Source: Brucella cytisi
Lineage (GTDB): Bacteria; Pseudomonadota; Alphaproteobacteria; Rhizobiales; Rhizobiaceae
DNA: 64,000 nt
Direction of reading: 5' to 3'
Assembly (NCBI GenBank): GCA_012103075.1
Contig: JAAVLQ010000001.1
Span: 682,001 to 746,000, forward strand
Position numbers and translations under genes: made by a program. Below the pieces are notes generated by a model. That model was not told the DNA's origin. It did no database searches and saw nothing but the letters and a program-made list of their open reading frames with translations. Below, piece after piece: positions 1 to 11,258 of the stretch; position 1 is the stretch's first letter, and every line of letters starts with the position of its first letter.

Positions 1-202
1 AGAATTGCCGCCAGTATTCGCACAGCTTCACAGTCGACGGGTCGCAGCAGACTTCCCGTGGAACGGCATGTCGTAATCCGGACGGCAGCTGGACGCCGCT
101 GACCTAACTCCTGTGTTCCTGCCTTTGCGGCGAATTGCCCTAGTCAGAAACTTACTGCAGGTAGTGGTTGGTTTTTCCCTTGGCTGCGCTTAAGTCGTAG
201 CC

Positions 203-1341
203 ATGGGATTCTGGGCTTATTGCAGCATTACTGACATTGGCAGCCACTCTGGCTGTTTTGTTGCCTCTCACGCGGCGCAAACAGGCATTCTTGCCCGCTG
301 AAAAGAACGATCTTGAGGTCTATCGGGACCAGTTGCGCGAGGTCGAAGCCGACGCTGCACGCGGCATGATCGACCCGCAGAGCGCCGAGCAGGCACGCAT
401 CGAAATTTCGCGTCGCATTTTGAATTCTGAAAAATCTGGCAAAGAAGCTGCGGAAGCCGCAGGCAAAGCTGCACCGGGCCGATTGCTGGCTTTTATTGCT
501 GTGCTCGCCGTGCCGCTCATCGCACGGGGCATTTATCCGCTTTTCGGCAAGCCGGACATGCCGTCCATGCCGCTCGCTGAACGGCTTTCGGCCAGTGCGG
601 ATCGCGGCTCTGTCGATGAGCTGGTGGCGCGCGCCGAAGCGCACGGCGCAGAACCCCAACGATGTACGTGGGTGGGATGTGCTAGCGCCGATCTATCTGC
701 GGCTTGGTCGTGCCACTGATGCGGTCAATGCCTATCGCAGTTCCATTCGCATTGCCGGTGAGAATTTCCCGCGCGTGCTGGGATTAGGTGAGGCGCTGGC
801 AACCGCTTCGGGCGGCACCGTGACTGCCGAGGCTGAAGGCTTTTTCAAGAAAGCAGCCGATCTCGAGCCGAATGATGTTCGCCCACAGTTCTATCTTGCA
901 CAAGGCGAGATGCAGGACGGTCGGATGGATATGGCCGCCAATCGCCTCCGGGCGTTCCTCGACAAGGCGCCGACCGATGCGCCATGGCGTGGTCAGATCG
1001 AGCAGGCTATCGCCCGGCTTCGTAACCCTACTTCCAGCGGCGAACAGCAGCCGAAAGGACCGACAGCGGATGATGTTGATGCCGCGTCGTCGCTCAGTCT
1101 GGAAGATCGACAGGCGATGGTCGAAGGCATGGTTCAACGTCTTGATGAAAGTCTTCGCCAGAATAGTGGGGATGTCGAAGGCTGGAAGCGTCTTGTGCGC
1201 TCCTATATGATCCTCAACCGCCGCGATGCAGCGCTGGACGCTCTCAATCGTGGCATGACAGCCCTTCAGGGCGAAAGCCGGACGAACTTGCAGAGTTTCG
1301 CTGCCGGTCTTGGACTGGAAACAGGGAACGCACAAAAATGA
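203..1341 (+). CDS. ccmI: Cytochrome c maturation protein CcmI (CycH), frame-broken
   Basis: Inner-membrane protein that holds apocytochrome c for heme ligation by CcmF/CcmH. The ATG at 203 gives MGFW, followed after an extra G near 213 by a hydrophobic segment ([17 protein letters not shown]). A coiled region with [15 protein letters not shown] follows, then a second membrane segment ([14 protein letters not shown]) and a periplasmic tetratricopeptide part ([20 protein letters not shown]). A second indel near 650 joins the N-terminal half to the repeat half. About 379 codons is normal for the rhizobial family. The stop overlaps the ccmE start (ATGA at 1338), so the genes are translationally coupled. 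The breaks look like sequencing errors because family sequence resumes immediately. Confidence 0.88.
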
Positions 1342-1836
1342 GCGCGACCGCAGAAGACAATGCACGTGTTACCAAACCGGCGGGCAACTTCGCCCGGACC
1401 GTCAGCCAGAGAAAGCGCAAGCGTCTGTTCCTGATCGGCGGCGCATTGGCGGTTCTGGCCGTAGCGGTTGGATTGATGCTGATGGCCTTCAGTCAGGACA
1501 TCCGCTTCTTCCGTACGCCTGCCGACCTGACGGAACAGGATATGGCCTCCGGCTCGCGGTTCCGTCTCGGTGGTCTCGTTGAGGAAGGTTCCGTCAGCCG
1601 CGAGGGTAGCGAACTGCGTTTCACAGTGACCGATACAATCAAGACCGTGAAGGTCGTGTTCAAGGGTATTCCGCCCGATCTCTTCCGTGAAGGGCAGGGG
1701 TGTTGTCGCCGAAGGACGGTTCGGAGACGATGGTGTGTTCCGCGCCGACAATGTGCTGGCGAAGCACGATGAGAATTATGTTCCCAAGGACCTTGCCGAC
1801 AGCCTGAAGGAAAAGGGCGTCTGGGAAGGCAAATAA
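1338..1836 (+). CDS. ccmE: Heme chaperone CcmE (CycJ), one frameshift
   Basis: Periplasmic heme chaperone that binds heme covalently and passes it to the CcmF/CcmH ligase. It has an N-terminal basic stretch ([13 protein letters not shown]) and one membrane anchor, followed by the OB-fold domain ([28 protein letters not shown]). The heme-binding His and nearby Tyr are in [10 protein letters not shown]. An extra G in the run near 1697 puts the C-terminal third ([22 protein letters not shown]) in another frame; the natural stop is at 1834-1836. Corrected length is about 165 aa, normal for the family. The start codon overlaps the ccmI stop. Confidence 0.9.
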
Positions 1837-1894
1837 AAATTAAGGCATTCCGTATCGGACCCGTGGTCCGGCAGGTGCTTGATGGAGACTGCAG

Positions 1895-3886
1895 ATGAGT
1901 GTCGAGATCGGCCATTTCGCTCTGGTTCTGGCACTGGCCCTGTCGATTGTCCAATCGATTGTGCCGGTGGTCGGTGCGCATCGCCGGGATACGCAGCTCA
2001 TGTCAGTCGCGGCGCCGACGGCAATTGCTGTCTTCGCGCTGATCTGCCTTGCGTCGGCCGTGCTTGTCCATGCCTATGTCGTTTCGGATTTCTCGGTACT
2101 GAACGTGGTCGAGAACTCGCATTCGCAAAAGCCACTCCTCTACAAAATTACCGGGGTTTGGGGCAATCACGAAGGCTCAATGCTGCTGTGGGTGTTCATT
2201 CTCACTTTCTTCAGTGCGCTGGTTGCTGCATTTTCCGGCAATCTGCCTGAAACGCTCCGCGCCAACGTTCTTGCCGTACAGGGCTGGATCGGCGTCGCAT
2301 TTCTGGCATTCATCGTGTTCACTTCGAACCCGTTCACCCGTATCTTCCCGGCCCCGATGGAGGGCGGTGATCTCAATCCGATCCTTCAGGATATCGGCCT
2401 CGCGATCCATCCGCCACTGCTTTATCTCGGTTATGTCGGTTTCTCAGTTTGCTTCTCCTTTGCCGTGGCGGCACTGATCGAAGGGCGTCTGGATGCTGCG
2501 TGGGCGCGCTGGGTGCGTCCGTGGGCGCTGGTTGCATGGATGTTTCTGACCGGTGGCATCGCCATGGGTTCCTACTGGGCCTATTACGAGCTTGGCTGGG
2601 GCGGCTGGTGGTTCTGGGATCCGGTCGAGAACGCATCATTCATGCCGTGGCTGGTTGGCACTGCACTTCTCCATTCCGCTCTCGTAATGGAAAAGCGTTC
2701 GGCGCTGAAAATCTGGACCGTGCTGCTTGCAATCCTCACTTTTCACTATCGCTGCTCGGAACCTTCCTTGTCCGCTCCGGCGTTCTAACCTCGGTTCACA
2801 GCTTCGCCACCGATCCGGGACGCGGTCTTTTCATTCTGGCGATCCTTGCAATCTTCATTGGCGGGTCGCTGTCGCTTTTCGCACTTCGCGTGCAGAGCCT
2901 GACGGCAGGCGGCATCTTCCACCCGATTTCCCGCGAAGGTGCTCTCGTCTTCAACAATCTGTTCCTGACGACCGCTGCCGCGACTGTGCTGATCGGTACG
3001 CTCTATCCGTTGCTGCTTGAAGTGATGACCGGTGACAAGATTTCCGTCGGTGCACCGTTCTTCAACATGACGTTCGGTCCGTTGATGATTCCGCTTCTTT
3101 TTGCGGTTCCCTTCGGTCCGCTGCTCGCCCGGAAACGCGGTGATCTTTACGGCGTGTCGCAGCGGCTGATGACAGCTTTTGCGCTCTCGCTTCTGGCTGC
3201 GGCGATTGTCTTATGGAGCACATCGGCGAAATCGGTTCTCGCCGCCTGCGGTATCGGGCTTGCTGCGTGGCTGATTTTTGGCAGCCTGACCGATCTTGTT
3301 TTCAAGGCTGGCATTGGCAAGGTTTCCGCAAGCAAAAGCATTTGCGCGCTTCAAGGGTTTGCCGCGCTCGGTCTTTGGCACGGCGCTCGCCCATATCGGG
3401 CTTGGCGTGACGCTGCTCGGGATTGTGAGTGTGACCACCTTCGGCACTGAGAATGTGTTGATTATGCGTCCGGGTGACACGGCCAAGGTGCAGAACTACA
3501 CACTGCGCTTCGAGGGTCTGCGCCCGCTGACCGGTTCGAACTTCACCGAAAATCGCGGCACTTTCACGCTGCTCGATCCCAATTCGCGCGGTCTCGGGCA
3601 AATTGAGCCGTCCAAGCGCTTTTTCCCGGCACGTCAGATGCCAACCACTGAATCGGGCATCAAAACCCTGTGGTTCAGTCAGGTCTATGTCGCGCTCGGC
3701 GATGAACCGGGCGATGGATCGGCTGTTGTTCGTATTTGGTGGAAGCCTCAGGTGACGCTCATCTGGTATGGCGCTCTCGTTATGATGGTGGGTGCGCTGT
3801 TTTCCCTCGCAGATCGTCGTTTGCGGGTCGGCGCACCTTCGCGCAGTCGCAAGTCCGCATCAAAGGAAGCGGAGGCGGCTGCATGA
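1895..3886 (+). CDS. ccmF: Heme lyase subunit CcmF (CycK), two frameshifts
   Basis: Large polytopic membrane protein that, with CcmH, attaches heme to apocytochrome c. The tryptophan-rich WWD heme-handling motif is clear ([20 protein letters not shown]), as are family segments [40 protein letters not shown] and [20 protein letters not shown]. Breaks near 2745 and 3330 split it into three pieces, each matching the family in order. Corrected length is about 663 aa, usual for CcmF. It starts 58 nt after ccmE and its stop overlaps the ccmH start (ATGA at 3883). Confidence 0.92.
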
Positions 3887-4359
3887 GAAAGTGGTCGGCA
3901 TTCGCAGCACTCCTGTTCGGTGCTGCTCTGGCTATTCAAGGAACGGCGGCACTCGCGGTCAATCCGGATGAAGTCCTGTCCGATCCGGCGCTTGAAAAGC
4001 GCGCGCGAACTATTTCTGGCGAACTGCGCTGCATGGTCTGCCAGAACGAATCCATCGACGATTCCAATGCCGAGCTTGCCCGCGATCTTCGCGTTCTCGT
4101 CCGTGATCGGTTGAAAGAAGGCGATAGTGACGAACAGGTGATGGATTTCATCGTCGACCGTTACGGCGAATTCGTGCTTCTGAAGCCACGGCTCAATGCG
4201 CGTACAGTGCTTCTGTGGGGCTTTCCTGTAGTTGTTCTTCTGATCGGTGCTGTCGCTCTGATTTTTGCCTTTCGCGGACGCAAACAGGCGGGTGAAGCGC
4301 CTAAGCCGCTCACCGAAGGCGAAAAGGCGGAACTCTCGCGTCTGCTGGACGGAAAATAA
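3883..4359 (+). CDS. ccmH: Apocytochrome c thiol reductase CcmH (CycL)
   Basis: Periplasmic, membrane-anchored protein that keeps the CXXC cysteines of apocytochrome c reduced for heme attachment. It has a signal peptide (to about residue 26, ending AALAVNPDE), the redox motif [11 protein letters not shown] near residue 50, the helical [20 protein letters not shown] region, and a C-terminal membrane helix ([20 protein letters not shown]). At 158 aa it is the short CcmH form; the TPR part found in E. coli CcmH is supplied here by CcmI. Intact reading frame. It overlaps ccmF by 4 nt and is the last gene of the ccm operon. Confidence 0.92.
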   Translation: MRKWSAFAALLFGAALAIQGTAALAVNPDEVLSDPALEKRARTISGELRCMVCQNESIDDSNAELARDLRVLVRDRLKEGDSDEQVMDFIVDRYGEFVLLKPRLNARTVLLWGFPVVVLLIGAVALIFAFRGRKQAGEAPKPLTEGEKAELSRLLDGK

Positions 4360-4523
4360 GCGCGGTCGTCTGCGTTTGTTATTCGTAACCTTACGAAACT
4401 TTCATGTTGTGGAAACGGAGCGGTAAGGTAGCCCTGACTATCTTACGCTCTATAAAGGTTTCACAGGTCCACGTTTCCTGAAGGATCAGGGACGACCGGA
4501 TTGCTGCTCGTAAGGAGAAATAA

Positions 4524-6086
4524 ATGTCCAGAGCCGGGATTTCCAACTATCGCAAAGGCGTTGCCGCGATTGCACTATCGGCTGCTCTCGCCGGTGGCTT
4601 TGTCGCGACCGGTCCGCTCGGTGCGCTCAATGACGCCCGTGCGGAAGCCGTGCAGGTAACGCCGCCACCGCAGGCTGCGGGTTTTGCGGATCTTGTTGAG
4701 AAGGTTCGTCCGGCTGTCGTCAGCGTCCGTGTAAAGAAGGACGTACAGCAAACTGCTGATCGCGGTGGCGGTGGCCAATTCTCGGGCCCTCCCGGATTTG
4801 ATCAGCTTCCGGACGATCATCCGCTGAAGCGCTTCTTCCGTGATTTCGGCATGGATCCGCGTGGCGACGCACGTCCCGATGCGCGGCCTGATCGTCGTGG
4901 GCCCGGCAAGCGCGGTCCGCGTCCCGGTCATGAACGTCCGGTCGCTCAAGGGTCCGGTTTCTTCATTTCCGAAGACGGCTATGTCGTAACCAACAATCAC
5001 GTCGTTTCCGATGGCGATGCCTACAGCGTTGTCATGGATGACGGCACGGAACTCGACGCCAAGCTGATCGGTACTGATCCACGCACCGATCTGGCCGTGC
5101 TGAAGATCAACGATCCGAAGCAGAAGTTTACCTATGTTGCGTTCGGTGATGACAACAAGATTCGCGTTGGCGACTGGGTCGTCGCAGTCGGCAACCCGTT
5201 CGGCCTCGGCGGTACGGTGACATCCGGTATCGTGTCGGCTCGTGGCCGTGATATCGGCGCCGGTCCTTACGATGATTTCATCCAGATCGACGCGGCTGTG
5301 AACAAGGGTAACTCCGGCGGTCCGGCTTTCAATCTGTCCGGTCAGGTGATCGGTATCAACACCGCCATCTTCTCGCCTTCGGGCGGCAGCGTTGGCATTG
5401 CCTTTGCAATCCCGGCCTCGACCGCCAAGCAGGTCGTTGACCAGTTGATCAAGAAAGGCTCGGTGGAACGTGGCTGGATCGGTGTTCAGATTCAGCCAGT
5501 GACAAAGGATATTGCCGCTTCCCTCGGCCTTGCCGAAGAAAAGGGCGCAATCGTCGCGTCGCCACAGAAGGACGGCCCGGCTGCCAAGGCTGGCATCCAG
5601 TCCGGTGATGTGATCACGGCTGTCAACGGCGAAACCGTTCAGGATCCACGCGATCTGGCGCGCAAGGTTGCTGGCATTGTTCCCGGCGAAAAGGCGGCAG
5701 TCACCGTCTGGCGCAAGAACAAGGCCGAGGAAGTCGACATCACCATCGAGGCCATGCCGGGTGATCTCGGCAAGGCGGCCAGCGCTTCTGGCGACAATGG
5801 CGGTGGTCAGAACGAGACACTCGACTCCTATGGCCTGACTGTGACCCCGTCCGAGGACGGCAACGGCGTGGTGGTAACCGATGTCGATCCTGACAGCGAT
5901 GCCTCCGATCGTGGCATCCGTTCCGGCGATATCATCATGAGCGTCAATAACCAGACGGTGAAGAGCGCCAAGGATATCAACAACGCCATCAGCGAAGCCG
6001 CCAAGTCGGGTCGCAAGGCAGTGCTGCTGCAATTGCAGAGCAACGATCAGAGCCGCTTTGTGGCCCTGCCGATCGATCAGGGATGA
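4524..6086 (+). CDS. degP: Periplasmic serine protease DegP/HtrA (Do-like)
   Basis: Periplasmic protease and chaperone acting on misfolded envelope proteins. N-terminal signal sequence (AAIALSAALAGGFVATGPLG). The trypsin-like domain carries the triad His159 (VVTNNHVVSD), Asp189 (DPRTDLAVLKI) and Ser264 (NKGNSGGPAFN). Two PDZ domains follow (about 310-400, GAIVASPQKDGPAAKAGI; and about 430-515, GVVVTDVDPDSDASDRGI). A Gly/Arg/Pro-rich insert lies at residues 75-140. 520 aa, intact. The start has a good ribosome-binding site (aaggaga). It lies 164 nt after ccmH and before a two-component pair, which could indicate envelope-stress wiring, but no regulator site was identified. A 513-codon reading frame antisense to it is a compositional shadow. 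Confidence 0.95.
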   Translation: MSRAGISNYRKGVAAIALSAALAGGFVATGPLGALNDARAEAVQVTPPPQAAGFADLVEKVRPAVVSVRVKKDVQQTADRGGGGQFSGPPGFDQLPDDHPLKRFFRDFGMDPRGDARPDARPDRRGPGKRGPRPGHERPVAQGSGFFISEDGYVVTNNHVVSDGDAYSVVMDDGTELDAKLIGTDPRTDLAVLKINDPKQKFTYVAFGDDNKIRVGDWVVAVGNPFGLGGTVTSGIVSARGRDIGAGPYDDFIQIDAAVNKGNSGGPAFNLSGQVIGINTAIFSPSGGSVGIAFAIPASTAKQVVDQLIKKGSVERGWIGVQIQPVTKDIAASLGLAEEKGAIVASPQKDGPAAKAGIQSGDVITAVNGETVQDPRDLARKVAGIVPGEKAAVTVWRKNKAEEVDITIEAMPGDLGKAASASGDNGGGQNETLDSYGLTVTPSEDGNGVVVTDVDPDSDASDRGIRSGDIIMSVNNQTVKSAKDINNAISEAAKSGRKAVLLQLQSNDQSRFVALPIDQG

Positions 6087-6119
6087 TGACCGGTAGCCCC
6101 TTAAGGCTCTGAGCAATTC

Positions 6120-6146
6120 GATGCCGGGCGGTTCTCCGCCCGCATC
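6120..6146 (+). terminator. GC-rich stem-loop after degP
   Basis: Near-perfect hairpin GATGCCGGGCGG / CCGCCCGCATC with a TTCT loop, 34 nt after the degP stop and 34 nt before the response regulator start. The T-run behind it is weak (CCTTATC), so it may be an attenuator or mRNA 3' end rather than a strong terminator. Confidence 0.5.
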
Positions 6147-6179
6147 GCCTTATCATCAAACGGTATTATAAGTAGCGCC

Positions 6180-6882
6180 ATGAAGATTCTCGTTATTGAA
6201 GACGACCGCGAAGCGGCCCGCTATCTGGAGAAGGCCTTCACCGAGGCCGGACATTCTGCCGACATCGCCGGTGACGGCGAGACCGGCTATACGCTGGCCG
6301 AGAATGGAAGCTACGATGTCCTCGTAGTCGACCGCATGCTGCCGAAGCGCGATGGCTTGTCCGTCGTGGCGGGTCTGCGCGCGGGGTATGGAAACCCCGG
6401 TCCTGATCCTTTCCGCGCTCGGCGAAGTGGATGACCGCGTCACAGGCCTGCGAGCCGGTGGTGACGACTACCTTACCAAGCCCTATGCATTCTCCGAGCT
6501 ACTGGCTCGCGTCGAGGTCCTGCAACGTCGTTCCAGTCCGCGTGAGGCGGACACGATCTACCGCGTCGGCGATCTGGAACTTGACCGGCTTGCGCATACT
6601 GCGCGCCGTCAGGATGTGGATATCACACTCCAGCCCCGCGAGTTCCGGCTTCTCGAATATCTGATGCGCCACGCCGGGCAGGTCGTCACGCGCACGATGT
6701 TGCTTGAAAACGTCTGGGATTATCACTTCGATCCGCAAACCAATGTGATCGACGTGCATATTTCGCGGCTGCGTTCAAAGATCGAGAAGGGCTTCGACGT
6801 TCCGCTACTACATACGGTGCGTGGCGCCGGGTACATGCTGAAGGCAGGACGAGCGAAATCCTCAGCTGCCAAGGTGGATTGA
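6180..6882 (+). CDS. OmpR/PhoB-family response regulator, one frameshift
   Basis: DNA-binding response regulator. The receiver domain has the acidic pair (VIEDDREA), phospho-acceptor Asp (VLVVDRMLPKRDG), Thr/Ser switch (LILSALGEVDD) and Lys (YLTKPYAFSELLARVE). The winged-helix output domain follows (LTYQ-like LQPREFRLLEYLMRHAGQVV, DVHISRLRSKIE, LHTVRGAGYML). A missing CG dinucleotide near 6384 breaks the receiver domain, and the rest continues in another frame. Corrected length is about 234 aa. The stop shares a base with the start of the downstream kinase (TGATG), so they form an operon. The exact signal is unknown. Confidence 0.88.
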
Positions 6883-8288
6883 TGAGCCGCTTTTCAGCGC
6901 TCATGCGCACAACCGCCGTTCGACTATCGACACTCTATTTGCTGCTGTTCATCGTGGGCGCGATAGCATTGGTTTTCTACATGACCAATCTGTCTGCCTC
7001 CATGCTGACTGCGCAGACCCAGCAATCGCTGGGCGAGGAAGTCGGTAGTATCGGCAAAAGCTATGCGCGAGGCGGCATTCCCCAGCTCGTGCGCACAATC
7101 GATTATCGTTCACGCCAGCCGGGCGCTTACCTCTATCTGGTGGCCGACCCGACAGGCCGCATCCTTGCGGGTAACGTTGAGAGCGTGGAGCCCGGTGTTC
7201 TGGACACCGACGGCGTTATCGAGCGTGGTTTCAAATATCGGCGTTATGGCGAGCAGGGGGCACTGAGACGGAGCACCGTGCCATTGCGGTCGTGATCGCA
7301 TTGCCGAACGGCATGCGGCTTCTGGTCGGTCGTGATCTGGGCGAACCAGAACGGTTTCGGGATGTCATTCGCCAGTCGCTAATGCTGGCGCTGGGTATCA
7401 TGGGCGTTGGCGCGCTGTTGATCTGGCTGGTAGTCGGGCGCCGTGCATTAAAAGCGCATTGATGAGGTTTCGCGGGCGTCGCAGCGCATTATGGATGGCG
7501 ATTTGACCGGGAGGCTTCCGGTCAATGGCTCCGGTGACGAGTTCGACCGCCTGTCAAGCAATCTCAACGTCATGCTCGGTAAAATTCTGGAACTGAACGA
7601 GGGGCTGAAACAGGTCTCCGATAATATCGCGCATGATCTCAAAACGCCGCTGACGCGTCTGCGCAATCGTGCGGAAGAAGCACTTTCCGGCAAGAAGGCG
7701 GGACCTGAATATCGTGAAGCTCTTGAAGATATCATTGGCGAGTCAGATCAATTGATCCGGACCTTCAACGCGATCCTGATGATTTCGCGTCTTGAAGCAG
7801 GCTATTCGTCAGAAAGTCTGGAGGATATGCCGGTAGCGCCGATACTTCGCGATGTGGCCGAAATGTATGAGCCCGTTGCCGAGGATGTAAGCGTGAACCT
7901 GACACTTGGCGATCTCGATGAAGTTGCGCTTCATATCAATCGCGAGCTGGTCGGGCAGACGATTTCCAATCTCGTCGACAATGCAATTAAATATGCGGGC
8001 GGTGATGAGCGGACCGCGACCGTGAGCCTTTCGATGGAGCGTGATTCGGACCGGGTCCGCATCATCGTTGCCGATAACGGCCCCGGTATTCCTGAAGAAA
8101 AACGCGAACAGGCAACGGAACGGTTTGTTCGCCTTGAGGAAAGCCGCACTCAGCCCGGTTCGGGACTCGGTTTAAGTCTTGCCAAGGCTGTGATGAAATT
8201 GCACGGTGGCGCACTTCGTCTTGAAGGCAATGATCCGGGTCTGCGCGCTGTGCTGGAGTTCCCGTTGCCATCGGACAAGGTCGAATAA
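6882..8288 (+). CDS. Sensor histidine kinase, partner of the upstream regulator, frame-broken
   Basis: Inner-membrane sensor kinase. It has a first membrane helix (STLYLLLFIVGAIALVFYM), a periplasmic sensor part, a second helix (LALGIMGVGALLIWLVVG), a HAMP region (SQRIMDGDLTGRLPVNGS), the dimerisation/phospho-acceptor box with His (VSDNIAHDLKTPLTRLRNRA), then the N box (ISNLVDNAIKYAGG), G1 (VADNGPGIPEEKRE) and G2 (GSGLGLSLAKAVMKLHGG). Extra bases near 7256 (GGGGG) and 7451 (AAAA) split it. ATG at 6882 is preferred over the upstream TTG because it gives the usual one-base overlap with the regulator stop. About 468 aa corrected. Confidence 0.87.
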
Positions 8289-8310
8289 TGGCGTGACTTA
8301 AGAGGGGATC

Positions 8311-11258
8311 ATGGCGGCAGAAAACGCAACGGCACTATTCTTCGAGAGACAGATTCGTGCTTTGACGCCGCTTGATCCCACAAAGGCAGAGACCTTCTTG
8401 GCCGATCTTGTGGTACGCGCCGGCGAAGAGGAGCTTTCGGGCGTCGTAGTCTTGTTGCAAAAGGCAGAAGCTATAAGGTTCGTCTCCGCCGTTCTCGATC
8501 TTTCTCCATTCATTCGTGAAGCACTGATCCGTCATCCGCGTATTCTTGATCGCTTCGTCGCCAAATCGCCGGAGGCTGCACTAGAGGATATTCTGGCGGA
8601 AATCTCGGCCAGTGCCGCAAGTGCAGACGTGACGGAAGCCTCCCTCATGACCAGCCTGCGTGTTCTGAAACGCGAGGCGCATGTCCTGATCGCGCTTTGC
8701 GATCTCGCTGGCATTTTCAATACGGAAGCAACGACAGACTGGCTCACCGGTCTGGCTGAGTCCTGCACCGGCGCTGCCGTCCGATTTCTGCTGCTTGATG
8801 CAGATAGTGCGGGCAAGATCAAACTTCCTGACCGAAACCAGCCCGACAGGGACAGTGGCTGGATTGTTCTCGGCATGGGCAAGTTCGGTGCGCGTGAACT
8901 CAACTATTCGTCTGATATTGATCTTATCGTCTTCATCGATGAAACCAGACCCGCCATCGGCGATCCATATGAATGCGTCGAAACTTTTTCACGGCTGACG
9001 CGCCGACTTGTCCGCATCCTGCAGGACCGTACCGGCGATGGTTATGTCTTCCGCGTCGATCTTCGCCTGCGCCCCGACCCCGGTTCCACGCCGCTGGCCA
9101 TTCCTGTCGGTGCAGCACTTCATTATTACGAAGGGCGCGGCCAGAACTGGGGAACGCGCAGCCATGATCAAGGCCCGGCCCGTCGCCGGGGATCGCGAAT
9201 CCGGAAAACAGGTGCTGGCGGAGCTTTCCCCTATGTCTGGCGCAAATATCTTGACTATGCAGCCATTGCTGACGTGCATTCGATCAAGCGCCAGATTCAC
9301 GCCCATAAGGGGCACGGCGATATTGCTGTGCGCGGCCACAATGTGAAGCTGGGACGCGGCGGCATCCGTGAAATCGAATTCTTCGTCCAGACGCAGCAGC
9401 TCATCGCTGGCGGCCGCTTTCCCGAATTGCGCGGCAATCAGACTGTGCCGATGCTTGCACGACTGGCAGAGCGGGGCTGGATCACCGAGAAGGCGCGCGA
9501 TGCCTTGGCCAAGGAATACTATTTCCTCCGCGACGTCGAGCATCGCATCCAGATGATTGCCGATGAGCAGACGCATATATTCTACCGGAAGACGATGAAG
9601 GCTTTGCGCGTGTTGCTCATATGATGGGTTACGCCGATCCGGCGGCCTTTTCAGATGTTTTTCTCGATGCGCTCAAGGTCGTCGAAAAGCACTATGCGGC
9701 CCTGTTCGAGCAGGCTCCCGAGCTTGGAAGCTCATCGGGCAATCTGGTCTTTACTGGCGATGTGGATGATCCGGGCACGCTAGAGACGCTCGCAGCCATG
9801 GGCTATGAGCGCCCGAGCGATATATGCCGCGTGATCCGCACGTGGCATTTCGGGCGTTATCGCGCCACGCAATCTGCCGAAGCGCGTGAGCGTCTGACCG
9901 AACTTACGCCCGCTCTGCTCAAGGCTTTTGCTGAAACCAAGCGTGCTGATGAAGCGCTCTTGCGTTTCGATGGCTTTCTAAAGGGCTTGCCCGCAGGCAT
10001 CCAGCTTTTCAGCCTGTTGCAATCCAATCCCCGTCTCCTGAGCCTCCTCGTGATGATCATGAGCGCCGCACCCCGGCTTGCCGAAATCATCACCCGCAAC
10101 CCGCATGTTTTCGACGGCTTGCTTGATCCAGCGATTTTCTCGGAAATGCCGACGCGCGCCTATCTGGAAGAGCGCCTCCGCGTGTTTCTGGGACCTGCAA
10201 CCGATTACGAGGAAGTGCTGGACCGGCTGCGCATCTTCGCTGCCGAACATCGCTTCCTGATCGGTATCCGTTTGCTGACGAGCTCCATTGATGGTGTGCG
10301 CGCCGGTCGTGCCTTCTCCGATCTGGCCGAATTGATGATCGGAAAGGCATTCGAGGTTGTCGAAGCTGAACTGGAGCGACGCCACGGCAAGGTTAAGGGC
10401 GCGAAGGTCGCTCTTCTCGCTATGGGCAAGCTTGGCAGTCGCGAACTTACTGCTGGCTCCGATGTCGATCTGATTCTGCTTTATGATCACGACAAGGAGA
10501 CGGACGAATCCGATGGCGAAAAGCCACTGGCTCCGTCGCAATATTATATTCGCCTGACCCAGCGGCTCATTGCGGCACTTTCCGCGCCAACTGCGGAAGG
10601 CGTACTTTACGAAGTCGATATGCGGCTGCGCCCTTCCGGCAACAAGGGACCGGTTGCCACCCATATCGAATCCTTCGGCAAATATCAGCGCAGCGAAGCA
10701 TGGACATGGGAACATATGGCCCTGACACGCGCGCGCCCGATCCATGGCGACGAGGCCTTTATGGATCACATTAGAGGTGAGATCGACGAGGTTCTTTCAA
10801 CGAGTCGTGACTTGAAGAAAACCGCCAAGGATGTGCGCGAGATGCGCGACCTCATCTATCGGGAAAAGCCGCCTGCCGATGACTGGGATTTCAAGCTGAA
10901 GCCCGGCGGCATTGTCGATCTGGAATTCATTGCCCAGTTTGCCGTGCTGGCAACCAAGCTCGCCCGAAAGCCGCGCCCCTTGGGTACAGAAGAAATCCTG
11001 TCAGCCCTCGACCCGTCCTTTTTTGCTGATCCGGCGCTCGCCGATAATCTTGTCAGCGCACATCGTCTTTATACGAATCTAAGCCAGACGATCCGTCTGT
11101 GTCTTGGAGGCGATGCCAAACGTGAAGAATTCATACCCGGCATGATCGACCTGCTATGCCGCGCGGCGGACATGCCTGACATAAAACGTGTTGAGCATCA
11201 TCTGGCAGAAGTCGCCGTTGACGTGCGGTCGAGTTTCGAGAAGCTTTTGGGTAGGTGA
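8311..11258 (+). CDS. glnE: Bifunctional glutamine synthetase adenylyltransferase GlnE, frame-broken
   Basis: Adds AMP to and removes it from glutamine synthetase in response to PII. Two nucleotidyltransferase domains are visible: the N-terminal deadenylylase (MGKFGARELNYSSDIDLIVF) and the C-terminal adenylylase (MGKLGSRELTAGSDVDLILL), each with its paired acidic residues (RVDLRLRPDPGS, EVDMRLRPSGNKG). The GGIREIEFFVQTQQLI and PGGIVDLEFIAQFAVLATKL segments are typical. An extra G near 9150, a lost C near 9230 and a 2-nt gain near 9560 disturb the frame. Corrected length is about 982 aa, right for the family. Its stop directly abuts the stop of the convergent pleC. Confidence 0.93.

Noticed and set aside
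1..202. Possible 3' end of an upstream gene
   Set aside because: Stops in all useful frames; nothing recognisable could be supported.
4575..6116. 513-codon frame antisense to degP
   Set aside because: High-GC codon bias opens long frames opposite real genes; it has no family motifs and degP on the other strand is certain.
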